A DNA stretch of 53,094 nucleotides from Seleniivibrio sp. (GCF_021209385.1 NZ_JAJOIL010000038.1:1-53094); one strand, 5' to 3'. Shown: positions 8,276 to 17,857, counted from the stretch's first letter. The notes: generated by a model from the letters alone, not told the origin. Numbers and translations are program-made.

Positions 8276-9463
8276 TTATTTCACAAGTGAGTTGACGGAG
8301 AACAGAGGTTCCATGATAGAGATAACGATAAAACCGACGATGAGACCGATGAACATAATGAACACAGGCTCTATAATGGAGACGAATTTTGCCGTAAACT
8401 GCTCGGTTTTTCTGCTGTAATATACGTTAACACGCTCAAGCAGATCCGGCAGGTTACCGCTCCGTTCGCCTGTGGCGGCGGCGGCAACAAAAAGTTCCGT
8501 GAAAAGTCCGCTCTGGCTTACGCTGTCGGAAAATTTCTTACCTGCGGCAACACTTTCCGCGATATCCATAACAGCCTGACCGACATAGATATTCGCGATA
8601 CCGGGGGCAGTGTTTCTAAGTGCCTCAACAAGGGGAAGACCCTCGCGGAGCTGGAAGCTGAGAACGTGGGAAAGTCTTGAAGCTGTAGCGTCTTTTACAA
8701 TGCTCAGCCTGTAAAGCCGCTGATCTATGTACATACGGAATTTTCCCTTTATCGCGTAGTATCTTGTGAATACAGACACGCATACCATTATGAACAGGAA
8801 CAAGAGAAGCCCGTAATGCTGTAAAAGATTGGACATGAACAGCAGAAATTTTGTGGAAGCCGGGATATCCGCCCCTGCGCTTTCAAATATGCTTTGAAGT
8901 TTCGGGACAACGAACGCAAGCATGAAACCCACAACACCCAGCCCCATGGTAAGAACCACTGTGGGGTAGATCATAGCGCCGGTAAGCTTTTCGCCCGCTT
9001 TCTTCCTGTCCTCTTCAAACTTTGAAATATCCATGAGAACAGTGGACAGCCTGCCCACTTTTTCAGAGGTTCTGATAAGGTGAACGTAAAGCTCGCCGAA
9101 AAGTTTTTTATGCGCATCCATGGCGTCGGAGAATTTCTTACCGCCTGATACCTTTTCGCACATGTCAGTGAGCGCATCCTTGGTCTTCTTGTCATGAACG
9201 GACAGAGCGGTTACAGACAGGGCTTTCGTAAGCTGTATGCCGCTTGAAAGAAGTATGGAGAGCTGGAAGAACACGTCCGCCAGCGGTTTTTTTCTGAAAG
9301 AGAAGGAGAATCTGGAAGGCTTATCGGTCGCGTCCTTTATGCCGGATATCAGGAGCCCGTCTGCCATGAGTTTTGACAGAGCTGTATTCTTACCCGATGC
9401 TTCAACACGTCCTTTGACCTTTTTTCCCTGTTTGTCGATGCCCTCGTAAGAAAAAACAGGCAT
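8276..9463 (-). CDS. gspF: T2SS inner-membrane platform protein GspF
   Basis: Polytopic platform protein that connects the GspE ATPase to the pseudopilus in the inner membrane. The 395 residues contain two repeated GspF/PilC domains (about 65-190 and 265-390). Hydrophobic segments follow each cytoplasmic helical bundle, including one near the C-terminus (IIEPVFIMFIGLIVGFIVI). The N-terminal MPVFSYEGIDKQGKKVKG is typical. It is the last gene of the minus-strand gspCDEF operon and its start touches the gspE stop. Confidence 0.95.
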   Translation of the reverse strand: MPVFSYEGIDKQGKKVKGRVEASGKNTALSKLMADGLLISGIKDATDKPSRFSFSFRKKPLADVFFQLSILLSSGIQLTKALSVTALSVHDKKTKDALTDMCEKVSGGKKFSDAMDAHKKLFGELYVHLIRTSEKVGRLSTVLMDISKFEEDRKKAGEKLTGAMIYPTVVLTMGLGVVGFMLAFVVPKLQSIFESAGADIPASTKFLLFMSNLLQHYGLLLFLFIMVCVSVFTRYYAIKGKFRMYIDQRLYRLSIVKDATASRLSHVLSFQLREGLPLVEALRNTAPGIANIYVGQAVMDIAESVAAGKKFSDSVSQSGLFTELFVAAAATGERSGNLPDLLERVNVYYSRKTEQFTAKFVSIIEPVFIMFIGLIVGFIVISIMEPLFSVNSLVK

Positions 9464-10908
9464 TACTTGGCACCTATAACGGCAACTATCTCACCCGCAC
9501 AGGTGATGCCTTCGGAAACAAGGTCGTGTCCGTGGAACACGAACGGTTTGTATCCGCTCTTTGCCGCCTCTTTGGCTATCTCCGAAGCGTCCGCCTTGGC
9601 GTTTATCAGCCTGCGGATGCCGTCGGTAATGGTGACCATTTCAAATACACCTACCCTGCCTGCGAATCCTGTATGCATACATTCGTCACAGCCAACGGGT
9701 TCATATATATGTTTGGGCAGCTTGCCTGCCGGTTCAAAGAATTCTTTAACGTATTTTTCAGGCTCAACCTCTTTCTTACAATGGGGGCAGAGCTTTCTGA
9801 CCAGACGCTGACCTATTACAGTAACCAGCGCAGAGGACAGCAGGAAAGGCTCAACGTCCATATCCAGCATCCTTGCAACAGCTGTAGGGGCGTTGTTGGT
9901 GTGCAAAGTTGAAAGCACAAGGTGACCTGTCAGTGCTGCCTGAACGGCGGCGGAAGCTGTCTCCTTGTCCCTGATCTCACCGATAAGAATGACATCCGGA
10001 TCCTGTCTGAGGAAGGCACGCACTGCGGATGCAAATGTGATATCCACCGTGCGGTTCACCTGAACCTGAGTTATCTTCTCCATGTGGTATTCCACCGGAT
10101 CCTCAATCGTCATTATGTTTGTATCGTCGCTTATCATCTCGGAAAGCGCCGAGTAAAGGGTCGTGGTCTTACCTGAACCTGTGGGACCTGTAACAAGTAT
10201 GATACCGTTGGGACGTTTTATAGCTTTTCTGAAATCGGGAAGCATACTTTCCGGCATACCCGTTTTTTCCAGAGTTACCATCGTTTTCGATTTTTCAAGT
10301 ATTCTCAGAACCGCTTTTTCGCCTGTAACTGACGGAACGGTTGAAACCCTTATATCCACGTCGCGGTTACCGATGCGGATGTTGATACGTCCGTCCTGCG
10401 CTTTTCTGGTCTCTGCAACGTCAAGGTCGGACATGACTTTTATACGCGCAATAACCGATTCCTGCAAACTTTTGGGGAATTCCCTGATAGTAGCCAGTTT
10501 TCCGTCGATACGGAAACGCACGGCAAATCTGCCCGTAAGTCCTTCAAAGTGGATATCACTGGCGCCTGACTTAACAGCTTTGATGACTGTGCTGTTCACA
10601 AGCCTGATAATAGGCGCGTCATCGTATGAAGCGGCAAGTATGTCGTCCGCCCCTTCGATATCCTGAATATCACCCTGAAATTCGTCAGAGCGGGAGGATT
10701 CCAGAGCTTCAAGGATAGACAGAATTCTCTGTTTATCAGCTTCTTCCGTTTCCAGCTTCTCTCCGGAGGCAAAAAGAAGATGTCTTGCCTTAGCAAGACC
10801 CGCCGCACTGCTGTAAAGCATAACGGCATCGTCTCCTATCCTTTCCGGCGCAAAGTCCGCACGATCCGGATATTTCAGATAAAGTTCAACCAGTTTAGCG
10901 TAATCCAT
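9463..10908 (-). CDS. gspE: T2SS assembly ATPase GspE
   Basis: Cytoplasmic hexameric ATPase that powers pseudopilus assembly. Walker A GPTGSGKT is at residues 241-248. The Asp box (TIEDPVEY), the His box region (STLHTNNA) and Walker B (LIGEIRDKE) are present, as is the tetracysteine zinc site CPHC ... CDEC in the C-terminal third. The length of 481 residues fits GspE with a short N1 domain. It lies between gspD and gspF with end-to-start contacts on both sides, showing translational coupling. Confidence 0.95.
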   Translation of the reverse strand: MDYAKLVELYLKYPDRADFAPERIGDDAVMLYSSAAGLAKARHLLFASGEKLETEEADKQRILSILEALESSRSDEFQGDIQDIEGADDILAASYDDAPIIRLVNSTVIKAVKSGASDIHFEGLTGRFAVRFRIDGKLATIREFPKSLQESVIARIKVMSDLDVAETRKAQDGRINIRIGNRDVDIRVSTVPSVTGEKAVLRILEKSKTMVTLEKTGMPESMLPDFRKAIKRPNGIILVTGPTGSGKTTTLYSALSEMISDDTNIMTIEDPVEYHMEKITQVQVNRTVDITFASAVRAFLRQDPDVILIGEIRDKETASAAVQAALTGHLVLSTLHTNNAPTAVARMLDMDVEPFLLSSALVTVIGQRLVRKLCPHCKKEVEPEKYVKEFFEPAGKLPKHIYEPVGCDECMHTGFAGRVGVFEMVTITDGIRRLINAKADASEIAKEAAKSGYKPFVFHGHDLVSEGITCAGEIVAVIGAK

Positions 10909-12749
10909 TACTTGAACTCTTTTCTCATCTTTTCATCAATCTGTTTTTTGAAATCCATTGATTCCTGATGCTTGCTTTCAGTCAGCTTGGCTGCATCTTC
11001 ATGAGTTTTAATTATGTGAGCCGAAATAAAGACCATCATATTGGTTTTTTCATAGTTGGTAGATCTGTTTTTGAACAGCCAGCCGATAACAGGCAGTCTT
11101 GAAAGTCCTGGAATAGCGGAATCACTTCTGTCGCTGTCGTCTTTAAGCAAGCCCGAAATCACGACCATTGAACCGTCTTTCAGCTTAACCCTTGTTTTAG
11201 TGTTTCTGGTAAGGGTAATAGGAGAAGTTGAACTCGCAGAGCCTTCCGCAACCTTCTTAACTTCCTGCTCTATCTTAAGAGTAACCGAATCGTCGGATGT
11301 TATCTGAGGAACTATTTTCAGCTTAACGCCCACATCGTTGTATTCATATGACTGAACGGGGTTGTTGTTCGAGTCGTATTTTGTGCTGGTAAGGAAGGGT
11401 CTGTTTTCACCCACGAAAACTTCAGCCTCTTCGTTGTCCAGAGTGAGTATCTGCGGGTTTGAAAGGATGTTTATACCGCTTGCGGTTTCTATAAAGTTAA
11501 TAAGCATACCAATGGTCGGGAAATTCAAACCCTGATATGTAATGGTGTCACCGAGAACACCAAGGTTAAATCCTGTACTGAGTGACGTTGTGTCTCCGTT
11601 TGCAAGTCCCATAAGAGAATTGTTCTCGCCGACAAAACCGATGGTTCCTGCTGTGTTTCCGTTACCGACCGAACCCTGCCACTCAACGCCGAACTGGTTA
11701 CCGTTGTCCAGTGTGGTTTCAAGGATAAGCGCCTCAACATAGACCTGACGTCTGGGAACATCCAGTTTCTTTATAAGATCATCTATCTTGCCGTAAAGTT
11801 CCTGATCCCCGAAAACAACTATTGAGTTTGTCGCGGCGTCAAATGTCACGGATGATTTAACTTTTTCGGTTTTTTTAGCTCCGTCTGCTCCTGTTGTAGT
11901 CTGAGCAAGAGTACCTGTCAGGGTGTTAAGAACCTTATCCACGTCCTCAGCGTTTGCGTTTTTCAGATAGAACACTCTGGGAGCGTTAAAGCTGCCCGGT
12001 TTCTGCGTGTCAAGCTGGGCGACGATAGTGTTTATCCTTTCAAAATCGTTGTCCAGAGACGCAACAAGTATAATATTGGCATAATCGTCGGCGACTATAA
12101 CCGGATCGGTTGCTATAAGGCTCTTCTTCTCCATGTCTGCGAATAGTTTTGTCATTTTGTCCGCAACGTTGGAAGCAGAAGCGTTATGTATCGGTATGGC
12201 GCGGACAGTGAAGTTTTCCGCGCGCTGGTCGAGTTTGTCTATGAATGAGCGTATCTTGACTATTCTCGATACGCGGTCTCTAACAACGATTGCGTTTATA
12301 CTTTTAATAACCTCGGCATATCCGCCCTTCGACTTCATCTTGTTCAGTGCGTTTGCAAGAACCCTTGCATCGAAATTTTTTGGGTGGATAACGGTGGTGA
12401 TGAGGGCGTTCGCTTCGCCTGTTCCGGTGGAATCATCGGCATCCATGAAATCAGCCTGCTTGACTATCTCATAGTAGTTTCCTCTGTCCACAAGTTCAAA
12501 TCCGTTTGCGCGCAGCGTGGAGGCAAATATATCTATGATATCGGATGAACGTACCTGCGTGGCGGAATCAATACTGACCTTGCCTTTAAGAGCGGTCTTA
12601 TCGTATACAAAATTCTTTTTGGTGAATTCTGAAACGAACGTAACGAAATCCGTAAGCTCCATATCGCTGAAATTAACATTGAAGCCTGCGTTTGCCGATC
12701 CGACGGCAAAAAGCAGTATTATCAGTACAAACTTTCTGATCAGGTTCAT
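10908..12749 (-). CDS. gspD: T2SS outer-membrane secretin GspD
   Basis: Secretin that forms the outer-membrane exit channel. A signal peptide (about 1-21, ending SANA) is followed by an N0 domain, three N1-N3 repeats (about 110-345, with a linker-rich N3), and the secretin domain. The secretin domain has the hallmark C-terminal PVIGWLFKNRST and MMVFISAHII segments. The length of 613 residues is within range. No lipobox is seen, so piloting is unclear and no pilotin gene is recognised nearby. Confidence 0.95.
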   Translation of the reverse strand: MNLIRKFVLIILLFAVGSANAGFNVNFSDMELTDFVTFVSEFTKKNFVYDKTALKGKVSIDSATQVRSSDIIDIFASTLRANGFELVDRGNYYEIVKQADFMDADDSTGTGEANALITTVIHPKNFDARVLANALNKMKSKGGYAEVIKSINAIVVRDRVSRIVKIRSFIDKLDQRAENFTVRAIPIHNASASNVADKMTKLFADMEKKSLIATDPVIVADDYANIILVASLDNDFERINTIVAQLDTQKPGSFNAPRVFYLKNANAEDVDKVLNTLTGTLAQTTTGADGAKKTEKVKSSVTFDAATNSIVVFGDQELYGKIDDLIKKLDVPRRQVYVEALILETTLDNGNQFGVEWQGSVGNGNTAGTIGFVGENNSLMGLANGDTTSLSTGFNLGVLGDTITYQGLNFPTIGMLINFIETASGINILSNPQILTLDNEEAEVFVGENRPFLTSTKYDSNNNPVQSYEYNDVGVKLKIVPQITSDDSVTLKIEQEVKKVAEGSASSTSPITLTRNTKTRVKLKDGSMVVISGLLKDDSDRSDSAIPGLSRLPVIGWLFKNRSTNYEKTNMMVFISAHIIKTHEDAAKLTESKHQESMDFKKQIDEKMRKEFK

Positions 12750-13606
12750 CCTTTTATCTCCACATATATGGTCTTTTTCTGCTGGGCTCTTTCTATGTCA
12801 AGCGTAAGCGCGCTCAGATTCTCTGCGTTTGAAAGGGTATCAAAAAATACGGTGGGGTTCTTAAGATCTTTTCCGTTAAGGCGGATAATGACATCACCGG
12901 ATATGAGTCCCATCTGTACCAGAGCGGAATCCGGTCTGATTCTGGAAAGACGGTATCCGACAAATTTTCCCCCGCGATCGTATGGGTTTATGGCAACCGA
13001 TTTCATAACTGAATTTATATTGGACAGCTTTTCAATGACAGTTTTTCTGGGTATGCTTCTTCTGTCCACTCCGTCCGGAACGGATGCAGTTGAAGCAGAT
13101 GAAGATTTATCCTGATTCTGCCCCGCCATAGGGTCTTTTATATCAAGTGTAAGCTTAAAGCGTTTTCCGTTCTGTTCAAGTTCGACCTCGGTCTCTCCTG
13201 CCGAAACAAGAAGGATTCCCTCTTTTTCAAATCCCTGCCTGAGAACAAGGTTTTTGCCGTCCGGTTTTTTAAGGATGGCGAAGGACTCTCCTGTTCCTTT
13301 AAGAACACCGACCAGTTTGAAAGCGTTTGTATCCTGAGCGGGTGCGCCGTCAGGGTTCACCGAAGGCTCGAAGCCGACAGCATCCAGAGTGCCTTTAACA
13401 GACGCTATTTCCGCTTTAAAAATGTTTTTCTGAAGGATAAATTCGGTATCAGGCTCGTTGCTGACATTAAGACGCGCGCCTCTGCCCTCTGCACCAAGTG
13501 AAACGTTGGCAGTGGTGCGGTACTGTAAAAAACCTGTCACAGACCAGGCAATAAACACTCCTGCCGCAACAGGATAGATAAGATAGTTATAATTTATTTT
13601 CATCAT
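12746..13606 (-). CDS. gspC: T2SS inner-membrane clamp protein GspC
   Basis: Bitopic protein linking the inner-membrane platform to the secretin. A short cytoplasmic N-terminus and one membrane helix (about residues 9-27) precede the periplasmic homology region (FKLVGVLKGTGESFAIL). A linker and a C-terminal PDZ domain (about 205-285, containing YRLSRIRPDSALVQMGLISGDVI) follow. The length of 286 residues is normal. The annotated start has two adjacent ATG codons and either is possible. It overlaps gspD by four bases. Confidence 0.9.
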   Translation of the reverse strand: MMKINYNYLIYPVAAGVFIAWSVTGFLQYRTTANVSLGAEGRGARLNVSNEPDTEFILQKNIFKAEIASVKGTLDAVGFEPSVNPDGAPAQDTNAFKLVGVLKGTGESFAILKKPDGKNLVLRQGFEKEGILLVSAGETEVELEQNGKRFKLTLDIKDPMAGQNQDKSSSASTASVPDGVDRRSIPRKTVIEKLSNINSVMKSVAINPYDRGGKFVGYRLSRIRPDSALVQMGLISGDVIIRLNGKDLKNPTVFFDTLSNAENLSALTLDIERAQQKKTIYVEIKG

Positions 13607-13632
13607 TCCGCTTTTTCCGCATAGGTCAGGTG

Positions 13633-14086
13633 TCAGACAACCGCTGCATTGAGATTATATATACTATGAAGAAAGATTGCAAAGGAAACTCTTCCCGTTC
13701 TGTCATATAAAATACCTATTAAGAGCGATGGTGCCAAAACCATAAGCCCGTGTTCAGCTCCCCAGCCCACCATATGAACACCGGCAAACAACAGAGATGT
13801 CACAAGGTTTGCTCCGGAAACACCTAAGTACATTGAAGTTATTCTCTTTTTCAGCCAGTTATGTAAAAATCCGCGGAAGAAAAATTCTTCGGCAACAGGT
13901 GCCAGATAAAAAAAAACGATTAACATATACAGCGAAGGAATAACGACCCTTCCGTTTAAAAGACCGCAGCCCTATCCACAAAAAACCCAAAAAAATAAAA
14001 AACAAAAGCAGCTTTATATCTGTCTTTAGCACAGGGCTTACTGATGATTGGTTCAAGTTCGCCCCGCCGTCATTAATATATGTCAT
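13633..14086 (-). pseudogene. Frameshifted CPBP intramembrane protease gene
   Basis: Two overlapping frames together encode a CPBP (CAAX protease and bacteriocin-processing) protein. Bases 14086 to about 13950 give an N-terminus with one membrane helix (LLLFFIFLGFLWIGL). The frame reached by a +1 shift (open from about 13971) carries all three catalytic motifs: EEFFFRG, FAGVH and HSIYN. Joined, they would give about 150 residues, near the minimum for the family. It is the first gene ahead of gspC on the same strand. The shift may be a true inactivating indel or an assembly error. The TTTTAAAC run present here would favour a -1 slip, the wrong direction for programmed expression. Confidence 0.65.
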
Positions 14087-14091
14087 GACAA

Positions 14092-14121
14092 ATCATCTAT
14101 TGAATATGGGCGGTTTGTCAA
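14092..14121 (-). promoter_or_regulatory. Putative promoter of the CPBP-gspCDEF operon
   Basis: On the minus strand a perfect -35 TTGACA (14121-14116) is followed after 18 bases by GATGAT (14097-14092). It points into the CPBP/gspC operon and overlaps the opposite gspG promoter. The -10 box is only moderately matched. Confidence 0.4.
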
Positions 14122-14128
14122 ATATAAT
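14100..14128 (+). promoter_or_regulatory. Promoter of the gspGHIJKLMN operon
   Basis: TTGAAT (14100-14105), a 17-base spacer and TATAAT (14123-14128) form a strong sigma-70 type promoter. Transcription would start near 14135, about 32 bases before the gspG ATG. Confidence 0.7.
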
Positions 14129-14166
14129 AACTGCGGCAATAAAAACAGTTTTGATTGAGGTGTAGA

Positions 14167-14601
14167 ATGAGAAACAACAAGGGCTTTACCATCATCGAGA
14201 TACTTGTGGTGCTTGTCATCCTCGGTATTCTCGGTACGCTTCTGGTTCCCAAGATAATCGACAAACCCGACGAAGCCAGAGTTACGAGGGCTAAACTGGA
14301 CATAAAAGCTATCGAATCAGCTCTTAAGATGTATAAACTGGAAAACAGTATCTACCCTACCACTGAACAGGGGCTTGAGGCTCTTGTAAAAGAAACCACC
14401 ATTGATCCCGTTCCCACAAATTTCAAAAAAGGCGGATACCTTGACGAACTCCCCAAAGACCCGTGGGGTGGCGACTATGTGTACACAAGCCCCGGCGACA
14501 ATGACCGCGACTATGAGATAGTCAGCTACGGAGCCGACAGGAAAGAGGGCGGCGAAGGCGTCAGTGCGGATATAAAGAGCTTTAATGACACTGAAGAATA
14601 A
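14167..14601 (+). CDS. gspG: T2SS major pseudopilin GspG
   Basis: Main subunit of the periplasmic pseudopilus. The prepilin cleavage site NNKG^FTIIE is at residues 3-11, with Glu at mature position 5, followed by the long hydrophobic helix. The C-terminal region DPWGGDYVY...[10 protein letters not shown] matches the calcium-binding loop of GspG. The ATG at 14167 is chosen over an upstream in-frame TTG (14155) because GAGGTG at 14157-14162 spaces correctly to it and the leader then has the usual six residues. Length 144 residues. No prepilin peptidase gene is in the window, so cleavage must depend on one elsewhere. Confidence 0.95.
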   Translation: MRNNKGFTIIEILVVLVILGILGTLLVPKIIDKPDEARVTRAKLDIKAIESALKMYKLENSIYPTTEQGLEALVKETTIDPVPTNFKKGGYLDELPKDPWGGDYVYTSPGDNDRDYEIVSYGADRKEGGEGVSADIKSFNDTEE

Positions 14602-15010
14602 CACCCGCGGCTTCACCCTTGTGGAGCTTCTGGTTGTAATGGTTATTATAGGTCTCGGGTTCGTCTCCCTGTCGCCGTCACTGGCTGACAGAACCGTGAA
14701 AAGCGGCGGGGACGAATCCTTTTTCAACGACATCATAAAATCACAGTTAAAGGCTGCAAAAGATCTTAACCGACAGGTGTTCATAAAAGGAACGCTCGGC
14801 ACCGACAGCCTTGTTCTGTCCGACGGTACCTCTGTGACCATTCCTTTGGGTAAAGTTGACAAGGTGAAGGTCAACGACAAAAATGTCAACGGTATCGAAT
14901 ACAATATATATTTCTATCCCGACGGCATCTTTGACGATTTTGAAATTGACATGTCAGACGGCAAGATTGTGGAATCCTATCCCATGATAGCCACGGCGGT
15001 GATTAAATGA
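14585..15010 (+). CDS. gspH: T2SS minor pseudopilin GspH
   Basis: Minor pseudopilin. The prepilin motif TRG^[14 protein letters not shown] with Glu5 is near the N-terminus. The remaining 115 residues are a small beta-rich domain with little conserved sequence, as is usual for GspH. The length of 141 residues is short but acceptable. The start overlaps the gspG end by 17 bases. Assignment as GspH rests on position between gspG and gspI and on the motif. Confidence 0.85.
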   Translation: MTLKNNTRGFTLVELLVVMVIIGLGFVSLSPSLADRTVKSGGDESFFNDIIKSQLKAAKDLNRQVFIKGTLGTDSLVLSDGTSVTIPLGKVDKVKVNDKNVNGIEYNIYFYPDGIFDDFEIDMSDGKIVESYPMIATAVIK

Positions 15011-15345
15011 ACAGCAGAGGTTTCACTCTGATTGAGATACTCATAGCGCTTGCAATTCTCTCCTTAAGCATGCTCGGCATTTACAGACTGACCTTCGTAT
15101 CCCTTAACGCTTCGGAATATTCCGTTCGCAAGGCATATGTGAACGAAGCAGGCTATCTGCGCGTGCTGGAACAGCTCAACTATCCGGGCAGGAATTTTAA
15201 CGAAACTAAAGCCATGCCCGACGGAACAAAAATCAAATTTACCGTTGAATCGGGAGCGGCTCTTTACTCCGGTGTGGACGAGATAAAACTCACCTGCGAG
15301 GCAAAGGACGCAAAATCGGTGTATTACTACTATGAAGCGCAATAA
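15007..15345 (+). CDS. gspI: T2SS minor pseudopilin GspI
   Basis: Minor pseudopilin of the GspI-J-K tip complex. The N-terminus MNSRG^FTLIEILIALAILS is a canonical class III signal with Glu5. The 112-residue length is typical of GspI, which is the smallest of the set. It overlaps gspH by four bases and gspJ by 14 bases. Confidence 0.88.
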   Translation: MNSRGFTLIEILIALAILSLSMLGIYRLTFVSLNASEYSVRKAYVNEAGYLRVLEQLNYPGRNFNETKAMPDGTKIKFTVESGAALYSGVDEIKLTCEAKDAKSVYYYYEAQ

Positions 15346-15961
15346 TAAAGGCTTCACCCTGATAGAGATGCTGATCGCCCTCCTCATCTCCGCATTTGTT
15401 GTGATGGGGGTCTATTCTCTGTTCAATTCCGTTATAAATTCAAAAGAGGCGATTGAAAAGAGCAACAGGGTAAACACCCTTCTGATGTCCGCCAGAAGAC
15501 TTTTCAAACCGGATCTGCTCCAGCTTTATCAGAACTCCCTGTCAATAAACAACGGCGGTAAAAACGCTGTACTTAAGTTCACCAGTCTGAACAGCATCAA
15601 GCTGGACCGCGCACTTCCCGTTGATATAACATATTATGTAGACGACGACGGCTGGCTTATCCGCAAAGAGGAGCAGACCGATCTTGGCTATACATGGGAA
15701 CTGAGACTTCTGCCTGAGATAACGGATTTCACTGTCTATTCCCACAACGGATACCGTTTCACCGAGGACTATGACAACACGGACACCATCATTCAGGTGT
15801 CATTTAAATATAAGGATATCCCTGTTGAATTTGTTGCCGGTTGCGGGTTTACCGCAAAAGGACTTACAGAAGCGGCAGAATCTGCATCGAGCAGCACTTC
15901 AACCACAAGCAGCAGTTCCACAGCAACATCAGACGATTCTCCTTCTGACATGGCGGAATAG
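15332..15961 (+). CDS. gspJ: T2SS minor pseudopilin GspJ
   Basis: Minor pseudopilin of the tip complex. The prepilin site NNKG^FTLIEMLIALLISAFVV is at the N-terminus. The periplasmic domain (about 40-180) includes a LRLLPEITDFTVY segment resembling GspJ. The last 30 residues are an unusual Ser/Thr-rich tail (SSSTSTTSSSSTATS) likely to be disordered. Length 209 residues. Identity is supported by order I-J-K. Confidence 0.88.
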   Translation: MKRNNKGFTLIEMLIALLISAFVVMGVYSLFNSVINSKEAIEKSNRVNTLLMSARRLFKPDLLQLYQNSLSINNGGKNAVLKFTSLNSIKLDRALPVDITYYVDDDGWLIRKEEQTDLGYTWELRLLPEITDFTVYSHNGYRFTEDYDNTDTIIQVSFKYKDIPVEFVAGCGFTAKGLTEAAESASSSTSTTSSSSTATSDDSPSDMAE

Positions 15962-15963
15962 AA

Positions 15964-16884
15964 ATGAAAAACAACAAAGGCTCCGTTCTTATTTTTGTGC
16001 TTATATTCATTGCCTTCGGTGCATCCGTGGCAATATATATTTATGAGAAGAGTATGGAGGATTTTACAGGGGTCACCGACGACTTTTATGAAAACCAGTC
16101 CCACATATACGCGATGTCTGCCGTAACCGCTGTTGAGAAGGTGCTGGAAGACGACGACAACTCATACGATACACGCGAGGAGGACTGGGCAATAATACCT
16201 CTCGTAGAGGTACCCTACGGGGATATATCAATATCCGTTACCCCTGTGAACGCAAAGATACCGCTGAACGATATGGTGGAAAGCAAGTCTTACGACGCGG
16301 AAAGATTCAAAACCGCCTGCGAAAATGTTATAGAGGAAGAGAGCATCACCGACATCGACTGCGCGGAGATACTGGACTATATAGACACTGACAGCGACAC
16401 AACCGTAGGCGGAAATGAAAGCGGCAGATATGAATATTCCGGTATGGAATTCAACACAAAAAATGCGCCCCTTGAAACTATGAACGAGCTTCGCATACTC
16501 ACCGAAAATCCCGACGATTACAACAAACTCTTAAAATATTTTACGGCTCTGGACGACGGAAACGCCATAAACCTTAATTTCGCATCGGCAGAAACCATAA
16601 AAATGTTCCTTCCGGAGCTGGAAGACTATGCAGAGCAGATCGCAGACTATACAAAGACCGACGAGATTAAGGACGTTTCAAACATACAGCAGGAATTCGG
16701 CGTTCCTGCTGACGTTTATCTGACAGTTCTTCCGTACATAACCGTAAAAAGCACTTTATTTTATGTAAGGGTTGAGATAACCTTAAACGATGTTCCCCGT
16801 TATTACCATGCTCTGGTGAGCAAAGAGGGAGCAAGCACGAAAGTCATCAGATTTATGGCAGGTTTAGATGGATACTACTACTAG
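15964..16884 (+). CDS. gspK: T2SS minor pseudopilin GspK
   Basis: Large tip pseudopilin. The N-terminus NNKG^SVLIFVLIFIAFGAS lacks the Glu5 of other pseudopilins, which is the known hallmark of GspK at the pseudopilus tip. The 306-residue length, the inserted alpha domain (about 95-220, with ILDYIDTDSD) and a helix-hairpin-helix-like NLNFASAETIKMFLPELEDY stretch fit the family. An Asp-rich loop (DTDSDTTVGGNE) may bind calcium. Confidence 0.9.
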   Translation: MKNNKGSVLIFVLIFIAFGASVAIYIYEKSMEDFTGVTDDFYENQSHIYAMSAVTAVEKVLEDDDNSYDTREEDWAIIPLVEVPYGDISISVTPVNAKIPLNDMVESKSYDAERFKTACENVIEEESITDIDCAEILDYIDTDSDTTVGGNESGRYEYSGMEFNTKNAPLETMNELRILTENPDDYNKLLKYFTALDDGNAINLNFASAETIKMFLPELEDYAEQIADYTKTDEIKDVSNIQQEFGVPADVYLTVLPYITVKSTLFYVRVEITLNDVPRYYHALVSKEGASTKVIRFMAGLDGYYY

Positions 16885-17857
16885 CACAGTACTCCTGACG
16901 GGAGGTTCCGATTTCTTTCTGCTGACGGACGCGGCAAAAACTCCGGTTGAAAAGTCCGCCGTTCTTTCGATGAAATCCGGATATAACCTGATCATCGACG
17001 ACACGTCCTTCTTTTACACAGGGATGGAATTTCCGCAGGCACCGAAAAGAAAAACAGATATGTTCATACGCAACTATCTGTCTTCACAGTTTCCGGCGGA
17101 ACTCACTTCCAACTTCGCATACATGAAAAAGGGAGACAACTTCCTGATATGCATGTTTAAGCCTGATCTCGCAGAGAACAGTGAGGTCATGTCCGTTCTG
17201 AACAGAGCGGGCAGAATAACAAGCCCCATGGCAATTCGCTACGGCACGACAGACACATTTGTACACACCTATGCCGACACATCCATACAATCCGAAGACG
17301 GCATAATAACCCATATAGAAAAACAGGGGCAGAACTCGCCTAAACCTACACAGGTTCCGTCATCATCCGCACTGACAGTCCCTTTTGTCAAAGCACCTAA
17401 TGCCACTCTGGGCGAATATAAAACACCGCTGACAGTGCTTGTTTTGTGCTATGTCCTTTTCGTTCTCGGTCTGTGGTTCCGCTACGAATATCACGACAAC
17501 AAAGTGCAGCGGGCGCAGGCGATGCTGAACAGGATATACCAGCAGGCAAAAGTAGCGGACACACCCAATCCCTACGGAATGTTAAAATCAAAAGCGGAAA
17601 AAGCGGGAGGCGGGTCTTCTTTTCAAACTCTTGCTGTCATCGAACAGATAAGCCGTGCGCAATCTGAAAGGATAACCGCAACGTCCATCGACATAAAAAA
17701 CAGAAGTGTCGTCTATGAGGGAAAAACTTCGGACTACGCGTTCATAGAAGATTTCCGCAAACAGCTTAAAAAAGAGATCGGTAAGGAAATCAATCTGCTC
17801 GACACCAAAAAACAGGATGGCGGAGATATCGCCTTTACATTGAGGTTTCAACAGTGA
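16868..17857 (+). CDS. gspL: T2SS inner-membrane protein GspL
   Basis: Bitopic platform protein that recruits GspE through its cytoplasmic actin-like domain (about residues 1-170). It has one membrane helix (about 178-198, TPLTVLVLCYVLFVLGLWF) and a periplasmic ferredoxin-like domain. The cytoplasmic domain is poorly conserved here and shorter than in Vibrio (329 residues overall), so identity leans on the topology and on position between gspK and gspM. It overlaps gspK by 17 bases. Confidence 0.82.
   Translation: MDTTTSTVLLTGGSDFFLLTDAAKTPVEKSAVLSMKSGYNLIIDDTSFFYTGMEFPQAPKRKTDMFIRNYLSSQFPAELTSNFAYMKKGDNFLICMFKPDLAENSEVMSVLNRAGRITSPMAIRYGTTDTFVHTYADTSIQSEDGIITHIEKQGQNSPKPTQVPSSSALTVPFVKAPNATLGEYKTPLTVLVLCYVLFVLGLWFRYEYHDNKVQRAQAMLNRIYQQAKVADTPNPYGMLKSKAEKAGGGSSFQTLAVIEQISRAQSERITATSIDIKNRSVVYEGKTSDYAFIEDFRKQLKKEIGKEINLLDTKKQDGGDIAFTLRFQQ

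Noticed and set aside
13953-13962. TTTTAAAC slippery sequence as evidence for programmed frameshifting in the CPBP gene
   Set aside because: This heptamer type drives -1 slips, while joining the two CPBP frames needs a +1 shift, and no stimulatory structure was evident.
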